Source of the DNA: VRUE01 sp963702575
GTDB lineage: Bacteria > Actinomycetota > Thermoleophilia > Solirubrobacterales > 70-9
Assembly: GCA_963702575.1 (NCBI GenBank)
Contig: CAVPCU010000001.1
Coordinates: 62,001 to 126,000 of the forward strand
DNA: 64,000 nt
Reading direction: 5' to 3'
Below, in pieces: positions 24,601 through 32,634 of this stretch. The position numbers and the translations under genes were made by a program. Every line of letters begins with the position of its first letter. The stretch's first letter is position 1. The notes below the pieces were generated by a model. That model saw only the letters and a program-made list of their open reading frames with translations, did no database searches and had not been told where the DNA came from.

Positions 24601-25888
24601 GGCGTAACTCGGCGACGCGGGCGCAGAGCTGGGGGTCGGCGGCGAGGCCCGCCTCGACCCGGCGCAGCGAGTTGAGCACGGTCGAGTGGTCGCGACCGCC
24701 GTAGAGGCGGCCGATCTGGGGCAGGGAGAGGTCGGTCGACTCGCGGGTCAGGAGCATCGCGACCTGCCTGGCCCGCAGCGGTACGGCGGCGCGGCTGGAG
24801 CCGGTCAGCTCCTCGCGGGAGACACCGAAGGCGGCGGCGACCCGGTTCTGGATCTCTTCGACGGTCGTTGGCCCGCGTTCCTGCCCGCCCGGGATCAGCT
24901 CGCCGATCAGCTCGGCGGTGAGCGGCCTTGCCGTCAGCGAGGCGTGGGCGATCGCCTTGGTGAAGGCACCGTGCAGCCGGCGCACGTTGGCGTCCATGCG
25001 ACGCGCCAACTCGGAGAGCGCGTCGCCGTCGGCGCCGTCGAGCCCCGCCTCGCGGGCGAGGCGCTGGAGCACGGTCAGCCGGGTCGGGAGGTCGGGAGGA
25101 TCGACCGGGATCGTCAGGCCCCACTCGAAGCGGTCGCGCAGCCGGGCGGCGAGGGTCGAGAGCTCGCTGGGCAGCCGGTCGGCGGAGAGAACGAGCTGGC
25201 TGCCGCCCTCGTAAAGCGCGTTGAAGGTGTGGAAGAACTCCTCCTCGGTGTGCTGCTTGCCCTGGAGGAACTGGACGTCGTCGACGAGCAGCACGTCGAG
25301 GTCGCGGTAGCGGCTCTTGAAGCCCTCGACTCCGCTCGAGCGCAAGGCCGCGACGAACTCGTTGGTGAAGCCCTCGGCGGTGGTGTAGCGGACGCTCAGC
25401 CCGGGGGCGTTCTGGCTCAGGTAGTTGGCGATCGCGCCGAGCAGATGGGTCTTGCCGAGCCCCGGCGGGCCGTGCAGGAAGAGCGGGTTGTAGGCCTCGG
25501 AGGGGGTCTCGGCGACTGCCAGCGCCGCGGCGTGGGCGGCGCGGTTGCCCCCGCCAATGACGAAGCGCCCGAAGCTGTAGTTCGGGTTGAGGTTCAGCCC
25601 GGGGGCCGAAGCGCCGCCCTCATCGTCGCCCACGGCGGAGAAGGAGACCTCGCGCAGCGGCGTGCCGGCCGCCTCGAGAGCTTCGCGCAGGAGCTGGGAG
25701 TAGCGGCGCTCGACCCAGGCGCGACTCCCGTCTGGCGCGCTCAGGTAGAGCGTCGCTCCCTGGGCGCCGATCGCCCTCAGGGGCTCCAGCCAGATCTTGA
25801 AGGTGGACTCCGGCACGGCCGCCCGCAGTCGCTCGGCGATGTCTCCCCAGAGGGCGTCGAGGTTCTGTCCGTCGAGTGTTTCGGCCAC
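24566..25888 (-). CDS. dnaA: Chromosomal replication initiator DnaA
   Basis: AAA+ initiator that melts oriC and loads helicase. Domain I lies at about 1-75, a short linker follows, then domain III with Walker A GPPGLGKTHLLGAIAN and Walker B LLVDDVQFLQGK. Domain IV has the DnaA signature near the C-terminus (LSLPQIGRLYGGRDHSTVLNSL split at its centre). Length is 440 residues from GTG at 25888. No Shine-Dalgarno precedes it. The linker domain II is very short compared with Streptomyces DnaA. Confidence 0.97.
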   Translation of the reverse strand: MAETLDGQNLDALWGDIAERLRAAVPESTFKIWLEPLRAIGAQGATLYLSAPDGSRAWVERRYSQLLREALEAAGTPLREVSFSAVGDDEGGASAPGLNLNPNYSFGRFVIGGGNRAAHAAALAVAETPSEAYNPLFLHGPPGLGKTHLLGAIANYLSQNAPGLSVRYTTAEGFTNEFVAALRSSGVEGFKSRYRDLDVLLVDDVQFLQGKQHTEEEFFHTFNALYEGGSQLVLSADRLPSELSTLAARLRDRFEWGLTIPVDPPDLPTRLTVLQRLAREAGLDGADGDALSELARRMDANVRRLHGAFTKAIAHASLTARPLTAELIGELIPGGQERGPTTVEEIQNRVAAAFGVSREELTGSSRAAVPLRARQVAMLLTRESTDLSLPQIGRLYGGRDHSTVLNSLRRVEAGLAADPQLCARVAELRRAIHSDDDGHA

Positions 25889-25996
25889 CAGCGGGCGACC
25901 ATAGCGACGGCCGCCGCGCGCGAATCGAGGCGGCCCGCAAATCCCGCAAGAAAGATTCGCCCCCTCCTCGGCCCCGTCCGTATACTGCGACGCTCG
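25889..25996. promoter_or_regulatory. Divergent dnaA/rpmH promoter region
   Basis: The 108-base gap separates the minus-strand replication genes from the plus-strand rpmH-yidC genes. For rpmH, TATACT at 25981-25986 is a good -10, 10 bases before the ATG, so the leader is only a few bases long. For dnaA, TATGGT lies about 9 bases before the GTG on the minus strand. I see no clear DnaA boxes here. Confidence 0.55.
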
Positions 25997-26131
25997 ATGA
26001 AGCGCACGTACCAGCCGAAGAAGCGGAAGCGGGCCAAGACCCACGGTTTCCGGGCGCGGATGGCCACCCGCGGCGGTCGGGCGATCCTGAAGCGGCGCCG
26101 GCGCAAAGGCCGCAAGCGCCTCACCCCCTGA
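25997..26131 (+). CDS. rpmH: 50S ribosomal protein L34
   Basis: A 44-residue, very basic ribosomal protein. MKRTYQPKKRKRAKTHGF and the ending RKGRKRLTP are diagnostic. It starts the plus-strand operon at the origin, 3 bases before rnpA, the usual order. The near-consensus -10 TATACT just upstream fits high expression. Confidence 0.98.
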   Translation: MKRTYQPKKRKRAKTHGFRARMATRGGRAILKRRRRKGRKRLTP

Positions 26132-26134
26132 TCG

Positions 26135-26500
26135 ATGCCGAAACGACGCCGCCTCTCGCGCAGCGGCGAGTTCGACCGCGTGTACCGCGACGGCTCCTCC
26201 CAGGCGACCCGGTACCTGGTGCTCTACAGCTTCCCCCGCAAGGACGAGGAGGACCGCGACGTCAGGCTCGGGGTCTCGGTCAGCCGCAAGGTCGGCGCCG
26301 CCGTGGATCGCAACCGGGTCAAGCGGGTGCTGCGGGAGGCCTTCTGGGCCCTCTCCGAGCGGGTGCCGCCGCACCACGACTTCGTCATCGTCGCCCGGCC
26401 CGAGATCGGGGGCTTGATCGAGCGATCGGGCGCCGATGGCGTGCGCGAGAGCATCGAAGAGGCGCTGCGCGAGAGTGGCGTCGGAGGCCGTTCCACGTGA
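26135..26500 (+). CDS. rnpA: Ribonuclease P protein component
   Basis: Protein subunit of RNase P, which trims tRNA 5' leaders. The RNR signature is present as DRNRVKRVLREAF near residues 55-67, and the N-terminus (RRLSRSGEFDRVYRDG) is typical. Length 121 residues. Its stop overlaps the yidD GTG (GTGA), and that junction also contains a parS-like palindrome. Confidence 0.96.
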   Translation: MPKRRRLSRSGEFDRVYRDGSSQATRYLVLYSFPRKDEEDRDVRLGVSVSRKVGAAVDRNRVKRVLREAFWALSERVPPHHDFVIVARPEIGGLIERSGADGVRESIEEALRESGVGGRST

Positions 26501-26504
26501 AACG
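26489..26504. promoter_or_regulatory. parS-like ParB binding site
   Basis: CGTTCCACGTGAAACG matches the consensus parS TGTTTCACGTGAAACA at 13 of 16 positions, with the central CACGTG intact. It lies across the rnpA stop and yidD start, about 3 kb from parB and 2 kb from the putative oriC, where actinobacterial parS sites cluster. No second copy was noticed by eye. Confidence 0.6.
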
Positions 26505-26772
26505 GCTGCTGCTCTCGCCGATCTCCGCCTACCAGCGCTGGATCTCCCCCTCGCTATCGCGTCGCTGCCGCTACGAGCCGACCTGCTCGGCCTACGCCGC
26601 GGAGTCGATCCGCCGCTTCGGCGCGCGCGGCATCCTGCTCGCGATCTGGCGCCTGCTGCGCTGCAACCCGTTCAGCCACGGCGGCTTCGACCCGGTCCCC
26701 GACCACTTCACCCTGCGGGTGGGACCGGTCGACCCCGGCGAGTACCACCGCCGGCGGGAGGCGCGCGCGTGA
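26497..26772 (+). CDS. yidD: Membrane protein insertion efficiency factor YidD
   Basis: A 91-residue protein that assists YidC-dependent insertion of membrane proteins. The family core is RRCRYEPTCSAYAAESIRRFG followed by LLRCNPFSHGGFDPVP, here cited in two halves of one motif. GTG at 26497 overlaps the rnpA stop, and the yidC GTG overlaps the yidD stop, so rnpA-yidD-yidC are translationally chained. Confidence 0.94.
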   Translation: MKRLLLSPISAYQRWISPSLSRRCRYEPTCSAYAAESIRRFGARGILLAIWRLLRCNPFSHGGFDPVPDHFTLRVGPVDPGEYHRRREARA

Positions 26773-27521
26773 TCCCCGCGGCCAACCTCCTGCAGCCGCT
26801 GATCAACATCGCCAACGCGGTCCTGCAGTTCTTCCACGACAACGCCGGGCTGAGCTGGGGCGGCTCGATCATCGCGCTGACGATCTGCGCCCGCGCCCTG
26901 CTGATCCCGCTGACCTACAAATCGCTGAAAGGGATGCGCGCATTGCAGGCGCTGCAGCCGCGGATCAAAGAAATCCAGGCGAAGTACAAGAACGACAAAC
27001 AGCGCATGCAGCAGGAGATGATGGCCTTCTACAAAGAGAACAAGGTCAACCCCTTCGCCTCCTGCATCCCGCTGATCGCGCAGCTGCCGATCTTCATCAC
27101 CCTCTTCTACGTCCTCCGTCACGAGCTGCCCTCCGACATCGGCTGCGAAGCGGGGCACTGCGGAAGCGAAGCGTCGTTCCTCTTCATCCACGACCTGACC
27201 GCGAAGGCGACCGGCGGCGAACTGATCGCGCTGCTGATCCTCTACGTCGGCACGCAGCTGATCTCCGGCCTGGTGATGTCGGTGACGGCCGACAAAAGCC
27301 AGCGGACGATGATGTTCGTCCTGCCCTTCATCTTCGTCCCCTTCGTGATCAACTTCCCCGCCGGCCTCGTCCTCTACTGGATCACGACCAACATCTGGAC
27401 GATCGGCCAGCAGTACACGATCCAGCGTCTCATTCCCGCCCCGGTCGTGGCCACCCCCGAGCAGGTGGCAGCGGCCAAGCCGCCCCCCAAGCCTCCAAAG
27501 AAGAAGAAGCGTCGGCGATAG
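26769..27521 (+). CDS. yidC: YidC/Oxa1 membrane protein insertase
   Basis: Polytopic insertase acting alone or with SecYEG. The 250-residue protein has the Gram-positive layout of five membrane segments without a large outer domain: LSWGGSIIALTICARALLIPLT, FASCIPLIAQLPIFITLFYV, LIALLILYVGTQLISGLVM, MFVLPFIFVPFVINFPAGLVLYW and a flanking helix. The cytoplasmic hairpin (ALQALQPRIKEIQAKY) and a Lys/Pro-rich tail (KPPPKPPKKKKRRR) are visible. There is no lipobox. GTG at 26769 overlaps yidD. Confidence 0.95.
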   Translation: MIPAANLLQPLINIANAVLQFFHDNAGLSWGGSIIALTICARALLIPLTYKSLKGMRALQALQPRIKEIQAKYKNDKQRMQQEMMAFYKENKVNPFASCIPLIAQLPIFITLFYVLRHELPSDIGCEAGHCGSEASFLFIHDLTAKATGGELIALLILYVGTQLISGLVMSVTADKSQRTMMFVLPFIFVPFVINFPAGLVLYWITTNIWTIGQQYTIQRLIPAPVVATPEQVAAAKPPPKPPKKKKRRR

Positions 27522-27543
27522 CCCCGCTGGATAGGCTGCTGCT

Positions 27544-28026
27544 GTGAGCGCGAATGGGGATTGGCCGGAGGAGCCTGCTGAGCGGGTGAAGGAGATGGTG
27601 GAGGCTGTGCTCGATGGGCTCGACCTCGAGGGCGAGGTGGAGGTCAGCGAGGACGAGGAGCGGATCGACGCTGTGGTCGTGGGAGACGACGACTATGGGC
27701 TGCTGATCGGCAAACGGGGGCAGACGATCGACGCTGTGCAGCTGCTCTGCTACCAGGCGGCGTTCCGGGGGATGCGCGACCGCAAGCGGGTCGTGCTCGA
27801 CGCCTCGGGGTACCGGGAGCGGCGGCGGGAGGTGCTGACGGCGCGCGCCGACCGGGCGGCCGAGCAGGCGCTCGAGCACAACGCCAGCGTCGAGATGGAC
27901 CCGATGAGCGCCCAGGAACGGCGCATCGTCCACGAGCACCTCAAGGAGCGGGCGGGGATCGAGACGTTCAGCGAAGGGGACGAGCCGCGGCGCTGCGTGA
28001 TCGTCGCCCCACTCGTCTCGGAGTAG
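27544..28026 (+). CDS. jag: KH/R3H RNA-binding protein (Jag/KhpB)
   Basis: A 160-residue RNA-binding protein with a central type II KH domain (LLIGKRGQTIDAVQLLCYQA) and a C-terminal R3H domain (MSAQERRIVHEHLKERAGIET). The N-terminal region is short and acidic and lacks a full Jag-N domain. It sits between yidC and rsmG as in most Gram-positives. GTG at 27544 is preceded by TAGGCT at 27532-27537 with a 6-base gap, so the gene may have its own leaderless promoter. Confidence 0.93.
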   Translation: MSANGDWPEEPAERVKEMVEAVLDGLDLEGEVEVSEDEERIDAVVVGDDDYGLLIGKRGQTIDAVQLLCYQAAFRGMRDRKRVVLDASGYRERRREVLTARADRAAEQALEHNASVEMDPMSAQERRIVHEHLKERAGIETFSEGDEPRRCVIVAPLVSE

Positions 28027-28051
28027 TCCCCTGCTGAGCGCGGGGCAGCGG

Positions 28052-28693
28052 GTGGCACTCACGCGGGTGCTTGAGCTGCTTAGGGACGAGAGGGCTTCGG
28101 TCAGTTCGGTGGTCGAGCCGGGGCGGGCCTGGCGGGTTCATGTGGAGGACAGCTTCACCGGGCTCGAGATCGAGGAGCTGCGCAACGCGAAGCGCATCGC
28201 CGATATCGGCTCTGGGGCGGGGTTTCCGGGCCTCGTGCTGGCTGTGGCGCTGCCGGGAGCGCGAGTCGATTTGATCGAGTCGGTGGGGCGGAAGTGCGAG
28301 TTCATCCGCAGGGCGATCAACGCTGCGGGAATCCCCAACGCGAGCGTGGTCAACGCCCGCTCGGAGGAGGTCGCGACGGGCGAGCGGCGGGAGTCCTACG
28401 ACGCGGTCACGGCTCGCGCCGTGGGCCGGCTCTCCACCCTCGCCGAGCTCGCCTCGCCCCTCCTGAAAGACGGGGGCGTGCTCGTCGCCTGGAAGGGCAA
28501 ACGCGACCCCGACGAGGAGCAGCAGCTCGCCAACGCCTCGGAGCAGCTGGCGATGAAGCCGGAGCGGATCCTCGACGTCGGCTCTCGAGCGGGCAGCAAG
28601 CATCGCCACCTCCATCTGCTCCGCAAGTCCGGGCCTACCCCGAGCCCGCTCCCTCGCCGCCCGGGCATGGCGAAGAAGCGGCCGGCCGGCTGA
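28052..28693 (+). CDS. rsmG: 16S rRNA m7G527 methyltransferase RsmG
   Basis: S-adenosylmethionine-dependent enzyme that methylates G527 of 16S rRNA; loss gives low-level streptomycin resistance. The SAM motif is IADIGSGAGFPGLVLA, followed by VDLIESVGRKCEF and VTARAVGRLSTL. Length is 213 residues; a basic tail (PSPLPRRPGMAKKRPAG) extends beyond the core. GTG at 28052. It precedes parA, the standard order. Confidence 0.95.
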   Translation: MALTRVLELLRDERASVSSVVEPGRAWRVHVEDSFTGLEIEELRNAKRIADIGSGAGFPGLVLAVALPGARVDLIESVGRKCEFIRRAINAAGIPNASVVNARSEEVATGERRESYDAVTARAVGRLSTLAELASPLLKDGGVLVAWKGKRDPDEEQQLANASEQLAMKPERILDVGSRAGSKHRHLHLLRKSGPTPSPLPRRPGMAKKRPAG

Positions 28694-28715
28694 CCCTCAC
28701 TAGTCTGCGCACTTC

Positions 28716-29474
28716 ATGGGCTTGGTCTACGCGGTTTCTAATCAGAAGGGGGGCGTCGGGAAGACGACGACCGCGACCAATCTGGCTGCCTATGCCGCAG
28801 CCGCCGGCTCTCAAACGCTGCTCGTCGACCTCGATCCTCAGTGCAACGCCACCGTCGCCTTGGGCCATGACCGTGACTCACACCCGTCCTCATATGACTG
28901 TCTGGTCGGTGACGTCTCTGTCGCAGAGGCTGCACGGCCGGCGGGTCCCGACAATCTTTGGCTTGTTCCGGCGAATCGCGACCTAGCGGGCGCCGCCGTA
29001 GAGCTGCCGCGCATCGATGACTCCGAGACGCGCCTACGCGAGCGCCTCGGTCCTGTCCGTGAGCGATTCACCTTCACCGTGCTCGACTGTCCGCCCTCTC
29101 TGGGACCCGTGAGCGTCAACGCGCTGGTGGCCGCGGATCGGGTGATCGTGCCTGTGCAGGCCGAGTATCTTGCCCTCGAGGGGCTCGTTCAGTTCCTGGA
29201 CACGCTCGCGATGATTCGCCGTGAGCTCAACCCGGCGCTGAAGGTGTCGGGTCTCTTGATCACCATGCATGATGAGCGCACCCGTCTCGCGCAAGACGTA
29301 GAGCGCGAGTTGCGCGAGCATTTCTCCGAGATGGTTTTCGAAACTGTCATACCGCGAAGTGTCCGGCTCGCCGAGGCGCCGAGCTATGGCCTGCCGGTGA
29401 TGGAGCACGCTCCGACTTCACGAGGGGCAGTTGCCTACCGGGCTCTGACCGAGGAGCTGGCGAAACGTGGCTAG
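28716..29474 (+). CDS. parA: Chromosome partitioning ATPase ParA/Soj
   Basis: ATPase that moves ParB-parS complexes and helps segregate origins. The deviant Walker A is KGGVGKTTTATNLAAY near residues 11-26; LLVDLDPQCNATVALG and FTVLDCPPSLGPVSVNAL supply the other motifs. Length 252 residues. TAGTCT lies 9 bases before the ATG, suggesting a very short leader. The stop overlaps the parB GTG by 8 bases. Confidence 0.96.
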   Translation: MGLVYAVSNQKGGVGKTTTATNLAAYAAAAGSQTLLVDLDPQCNATVALGHDRDSHPSSYDCLVGDVSVAEAARPAGPDNLWLVPANRDLAGAAVELPRIDDSETRLRERLGPVRERFTFTVLDCPPSLGPVSVNALVAADRVIVPVQAEYLALEGLVQFLDTLAMIRRELNPALKVSGLLITMHDERTRLAQDVERELREHFSEMVFETVIPRSVRLAEAPSYGLPVMEHAPTSRGAVAYRALTEELAKRG

Positions 29475-30342
29475 TGCGGCCAAACGCGGAATGGGCCGCG
29501 GTCTGGCGGCGATCCTGCCCGAGGCCACGGTTGCCGAGAGCGTCGGCGAGCTGCTCGAGCTGCCGGTCGAGGCGATCAGGCCCAATCCGAGCCAGCCCCG
29601 CACCCGCTTCGACCCCGAGGCGCTCGCCGCCCTCGCCTCCTCGATCGAGCGCAGCGGCGTCGTCCAGCCGTTGCTGGTGCGACCGCTGCGCGACGGGGGC
29701 TATGAGCTGATCGCCGGCGAGCGACGCTGGCGCGCCGCGCAGCAGGCGGGCCTCGAGAAGGTGCCGGCGATCGTGCGCGACTCCGAGCAGGCCGAGCGGC
29801 TGCAGGTGGCGCTGATCGAGAACATGGTGCGCGAGGACCTCAACCCGGTCGAGGAGGCGCGCGCCTGCGCCGCCCTGGTCGAGGAGCTCGGTCTCTCCAA
29901 GGAGGAGCTGGCGCGGCGGATCGGCCGCAGCCGCCCCGCCCTCTCCAACCTGATCCGCCTGCTCGACCTGCCCGACGAGGCGCTCGACCTGCTCGAGTCG
30001 GGCGAGCTCAGCGAGGGCCACGGCAAGGCCCTGCTCGGCGCGTCCGGCAACGACGTCCGCCGCCGCCTCGCCCGCGACGCGGCCAGGGGTGGGTGGTCGG
30101 TGCGCGAGACCGAGAACAGGGTTAAGCTGGCTGGCCAGCCAAAGCCTGGGAAGGCGTCGAGGAAGGCCGTCGGCGCGGAGGAGGCCGCGGCGCTGCGCGA
30201 GACCGCCGACCGGCTCGAGTCCGCGCTCGGCCACGAGGTGAAGGTGCGGCCCAGGGGAGAGGAGGTCGCCGTCGAGATCCGCCTCGCCGACCTCGACGAG
30301 GCCAACGCCCTCGCCCGCCGCCTCGCCCGCCGCCACCCCTGA
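29467..30342 (+). CDS. parB: Chromosome partitioning protein ParB
   Basis: CTP-dependent clamp that loads on parS. It starts with KRGMGRGLAAILPEA, followed by the nuclease-like N-terminal domain (IRPNPSQPRTRFD, GERRWRAAQQAG, ENMVREDLNPVEEARA), an HTH (LSKEELARRIGRSRPALSNL) and a C-terminal dimerisation domain after a Lys/Ala linker. Length 291 residues, GTG start inside the end of parA. A parS-like site lies at 26489-26504. Confidence 0.96.
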   Translation: MASAAKRGMGRGLAAILPEATVAESVGELLELPVEAIRPNPSQPRTRFDPEALAALASSIERSGVVQPLLVRPLRDGGYELIAGERRWRAAQQAGLEKVPAIVRDSEQAERLQVALIENMVREDLNPVEEARACAALVEELGLSKEELARRIGRSRPALSNLIRLLDLPDEALDLLESGELSEGHGKALLGASGNDVRRRLARDAARGGWSVRETENRVKLAGQPKPGKASRKAVGAEEAAALRETADRLESALGHEVKVRPRGEEVAVEIRLADLDEANALARRLARRHP

Positions 30343-30349
30343 GGAATCC

Positions 30350-30441
30350 GTCCGGATATTCAGACATGCGTACAAGGGATGGTGACGGTCCGGAAATATA
30401 GACATTCGCCATGGCCTGCTGTATTGTCTGCATATGCAGAC
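30350..30441 (+). promoter_or_regulatory. hipBA control region: three operators at exact 38-base spacing
   Basis: Three 16-base sites of the form GTC-N10-GAC are visible: GTCCGGATATTCAGAC (30350-30365), GTCCGGAAATATAGAC (30388-30403) and the perfect palindrome GTCTGCATATGCAGAC (30426-30441). Their starts are exactly 38 bases apart. The third contains the hipB ATG (30434) and overlaps a -10-like TATTGT (30422-30427). This fits strong autorepression by HipB and a leaderless hipBA mRNA. Confidence 0.75.
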
Positions 30442-30706
30442 ATCCGACAGCAGCCGCTCGCGCGAGGGCGCTCCCCGCTCCGATCAGCCCTTCCGGCTCT
30501 ACAGCGCCGCCTCGATCGGGCCGGCCCTCCGCCGCTACCGTGAGGAAGCGGGCCTGACCCAGAGCCAGCTCGCCGAGACGGCCGGCCTCAACCGGACCTA
30601 CCTCTCCGATTTGGAGCAGGGCAAGGAGACGGAGCAATTGCGCCGCATCCTGCGAGTCCTCAAGCTCCTCGGCGTCCGGGCAACCCTGCAGAAGGCGGAC
30701 TGGTGA
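30434..30706 (+). CDS. hipB: HipB-type XRE antitoxin
   Basis: A 90-residue HTH protein: IGPALRRYREEAGLTQSQLA then ETAGLNRTYLSDLEQGKETE form the XRE fold at about residues 28-75. It should neutralise HipA and repress the operon through the palindromes upstream, one of which includes its own start codon. The first 25 residues look disordered. The stop overlaps the hipA start (TGATG). Confidence 0.88.
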   Translation: MQTSDSSRSREGAPRSDQPFRLYSAASIGPALRRYREEAGLTQSQLAETAGLNRTYLSDLEQGKETEQLRRILRVLKLLGVRATLQKADW

Positions 30707-31959
30707 TGGCGGGGCGGCTGACGATCTGGCTCTACGGCCACCCGGTCGCCGTTGTGGAGAAGGAGCGGAAGGGACGGCTGCGCCTCTTCTACACCGAGGA
30801 GGCCCTGGCCACCTACGAGGGCGGCACGCCGCTGCTCTCACTCGCGTTCCCGCTTACGCGCGATCGATACCCCAACGGCGTCACCAGCGCCTTCCTCGAC
30901 GGCCTTCTCCCCGAGGGCGAGCCGCGCCGGGCGATCGCAGAGGACCTGGGTCTGCCCGCGAACGACGTCTTCGGCCTCGTCTCCGCTCTTGGCCAGGACT
31001 GCGCGGGCGCCCTCGTCATCCTGCCGGAGGGCGACCCGCCGCCCCCTATGCCCACGACGCGCACCGCCGAGCCGCTCAGCACGGACGATCTCGGAGAGCT
31101 CGTTGCCAACCTCCACAGCGCGCCGCTTGGCATCGACCGCAACGTCCGTCTTTCGCTTGCCGGCGTCCAGGAGAAGCTCCTGCTCACGCGACTGCCCGAC
31201 GGCACCTGGGGCCGCCCTGTCGGGGGCACGCCGTCGACCCACATCCTCAAGCCCGAGATCGAGCGATTTCAGAACACCGTCGAGAACGAGGCGTTCTGCA
31301 TGCGGGTCGCCAGCCACCTCGGGCTCGCGGTCGCCAAGGTCGAGACGATCCTCGTCGACGGGCGCCCGGTTCTGGTCGTGGAGCGGTTCGACCGTGCCGT
31401 CGATCCTGATGGGGCGATCCATCGGGTCCACCAGGAGGACTTCTGCCAGGCGCTTGCGGTGGCGCCAGACAGGAAGTACGAGCAGGACGGCGGCCCGACG
31501 CTCGCCCGCATTGCGCGTGTCCTGCAGGACGTCGCCGACGCCCCCGCGCCCGCAACGCTGCTGCGGGCGCTCACTCTCAACGTGGCCCTCGGCAACTGCG
31601 ATGCGCACGGCAAGAACTTCGCGCTGTTGCACACCGAGTCCGGCGCTCTCCGCCTGGCCCCGCTCTACGACCTGCTGTCGACGAGGTTGTACCCCCTCGA
31701 CGAGAAGCTCGCCATGTACGTGGACACAGTGCAGAGGGCCGACCGGGTGACCGCCGACCGCATCGTCAACGAGGCGGTGCGGTGGGGGCTGTCGAGAAGG
31801 AGCGCCGAGGAGGCGGTCTTCGACGTGCTCGATCGACTGCCTGCGGCAGCATCGGCTGCGGCCGAGGAGATCGACGGCCTTCCCCGTGAGCTGCCCGAGC
31901 TGGTGGGGAAGCGGGTCGATCGACTGCGCGTCTCGTTCGCGCCCGCGTCTCGTTCCTGA
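30706..31959 (+). CDS. hipA: HipA-type Ser/Thr kinase toxin
   Basis: Toxin kinase; the E. coli relative phosphorylates glutamyl-tRNA synthetase and causes growth arrest. The N-terminal subdomain (LTIWLYGHPVAVVEKE, PNGVTSAFLDGLLPEGEPRR) and the HipA core are present: SLAGVQEKLLL loop, HILKPEIERF (ATP Lys), GNCDAHGKNFALLH (catalytic loop) and LAPLYDLLST. Length is about 417 residues and all catalytic residues seem intact. Its target here is unknown. Confidence 0.9.
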   Translation: MAGRLTIWLYGHPVAVVEKERKGRLRLFYTEEALATYEGGTPLLSLAFPLTRDRYPNGVTSAFLDGLLPEGEPRRAIAEDLGLPANDVFGLVSALGQDCAGALVILPEGDPPPPMPTTRTAEPLSTDDLGELVANLHSAPLGIDRNVRLSLAGVQEKLLLTRLPDGTWGRPVGGTPSTHILKPEIERFQNTVENEAFCMRVASHLGLAVAKVETILVDGRPVLVVERFDRAVDPDGAIHRVHQEDFCQALAVAPDRKYEQDGGPTLARIARVLQDVADAPAPATLLRALTLNVALGNCDAHGKNFALLHTESGALRLAPLYDLLSTRLYPLDEKLAMYVDTVQRADRVTADRIVNEAVRWGLSRRSAEEAVFDVLDRLPAAASAAAEEIDGLPRELPELVGKRVDRLRVSFAPASRS

Positions 31960-32067
31960 CGCATGGCCGGAAGGTGAGAGCCCGTCGCAGCGCTGGTTAT
32001 GGGTCGGTAGCATCCCCCGTGCGATGCGGCGCTGCAAGCGGCAGAAACCGCGTTGCAGAGCCAAGAA

Positions 32068-32141
<74 letters not shown>

Positions 32142-32142
32142 C

Positions 32143-32634
32143 TTGCAGCAGATGCAGATCTACGGGGTCAGCTTCGACATGGTCGGCAAGCAGCCGATCG
32201 TCTTGTTGAAGACGGTCGAGGGCAACCGCTTCCTGCCGATCTGGATCGGCCATCCCGAGGCGGCGGCGATCCTGATGAAGCTGCAGGGCGCCTCGACGCC
32301 GCGGCCGATGACCCACGACCTGCTCTCCGACGTGCTCGAGCAGCTCGACGCCAAATGCGAGCGGGTCGCCGTCACCGAGCTGCGCGACAACACCTTCTAC
32401 GCCTCGATCACCGTCTCGGTCGACGGCACCGAGCTCGAGATCGACTCGCGCCCGTCCGACGCCCTCGCCCTCGCGGTCCGCGTCTCGGCGCCGATCTTCG
32501 CGGCCGAGGAGGTGATCGAGGAGTCGGCGATCGAGTTCGAGCACGAGGTCGAGGACACCGAGGAGGTCGTCGACAAGTTCAAAGAGTTCCTCGACGAGGT
32601 CACTCCGGACGACTTCGCCGAAGGCGCCTCTTAG
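32143..32634 (+). CDS. DUF151 bifunctional nuclease family protein
   Basis: A small acidic protein of the BFN/DUF151 family, reported to have nuclease activity in some members. Family motifs: VLLKTVEGNRFLPIWIGHPEA, RPMTHDLLSDVLEQL and IDSRPSDALALAVRVSAPIF, followed by a UVR-like acidic C-terminal helix. Start is TTG at 32143 or, more likely, ATG at 32152. There is no room for a promoter or Shine-Dalgarno between the tRNA end (32141) and the start, so the mRNA is probably released by tRNA 3' processing. Its stop overlaps the stop of the convergent ddl gene. Confidence 0.88.
   Translation: MQQMQIYGVSFDMVGKQPIVLLKTVEGNRFLPIWIGHPEAAAILMKLQGASTPRPMTHDLLSDVLEQLDAKCERVAVTELRDNTFYASITVSVDGTELEIDSRPSDALALAVRVSAPIFAAEEVIEESAIEFEHEVEDTEEVVDKFKEFLDEVTPDDFAEGAS

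Noticed and set aside
28716..30342. Plasmid-type parAB indicating a plasmid
   Set aside because: The genes are in the standard chromosomal order after rsmG near dnaA and gyrase genes.
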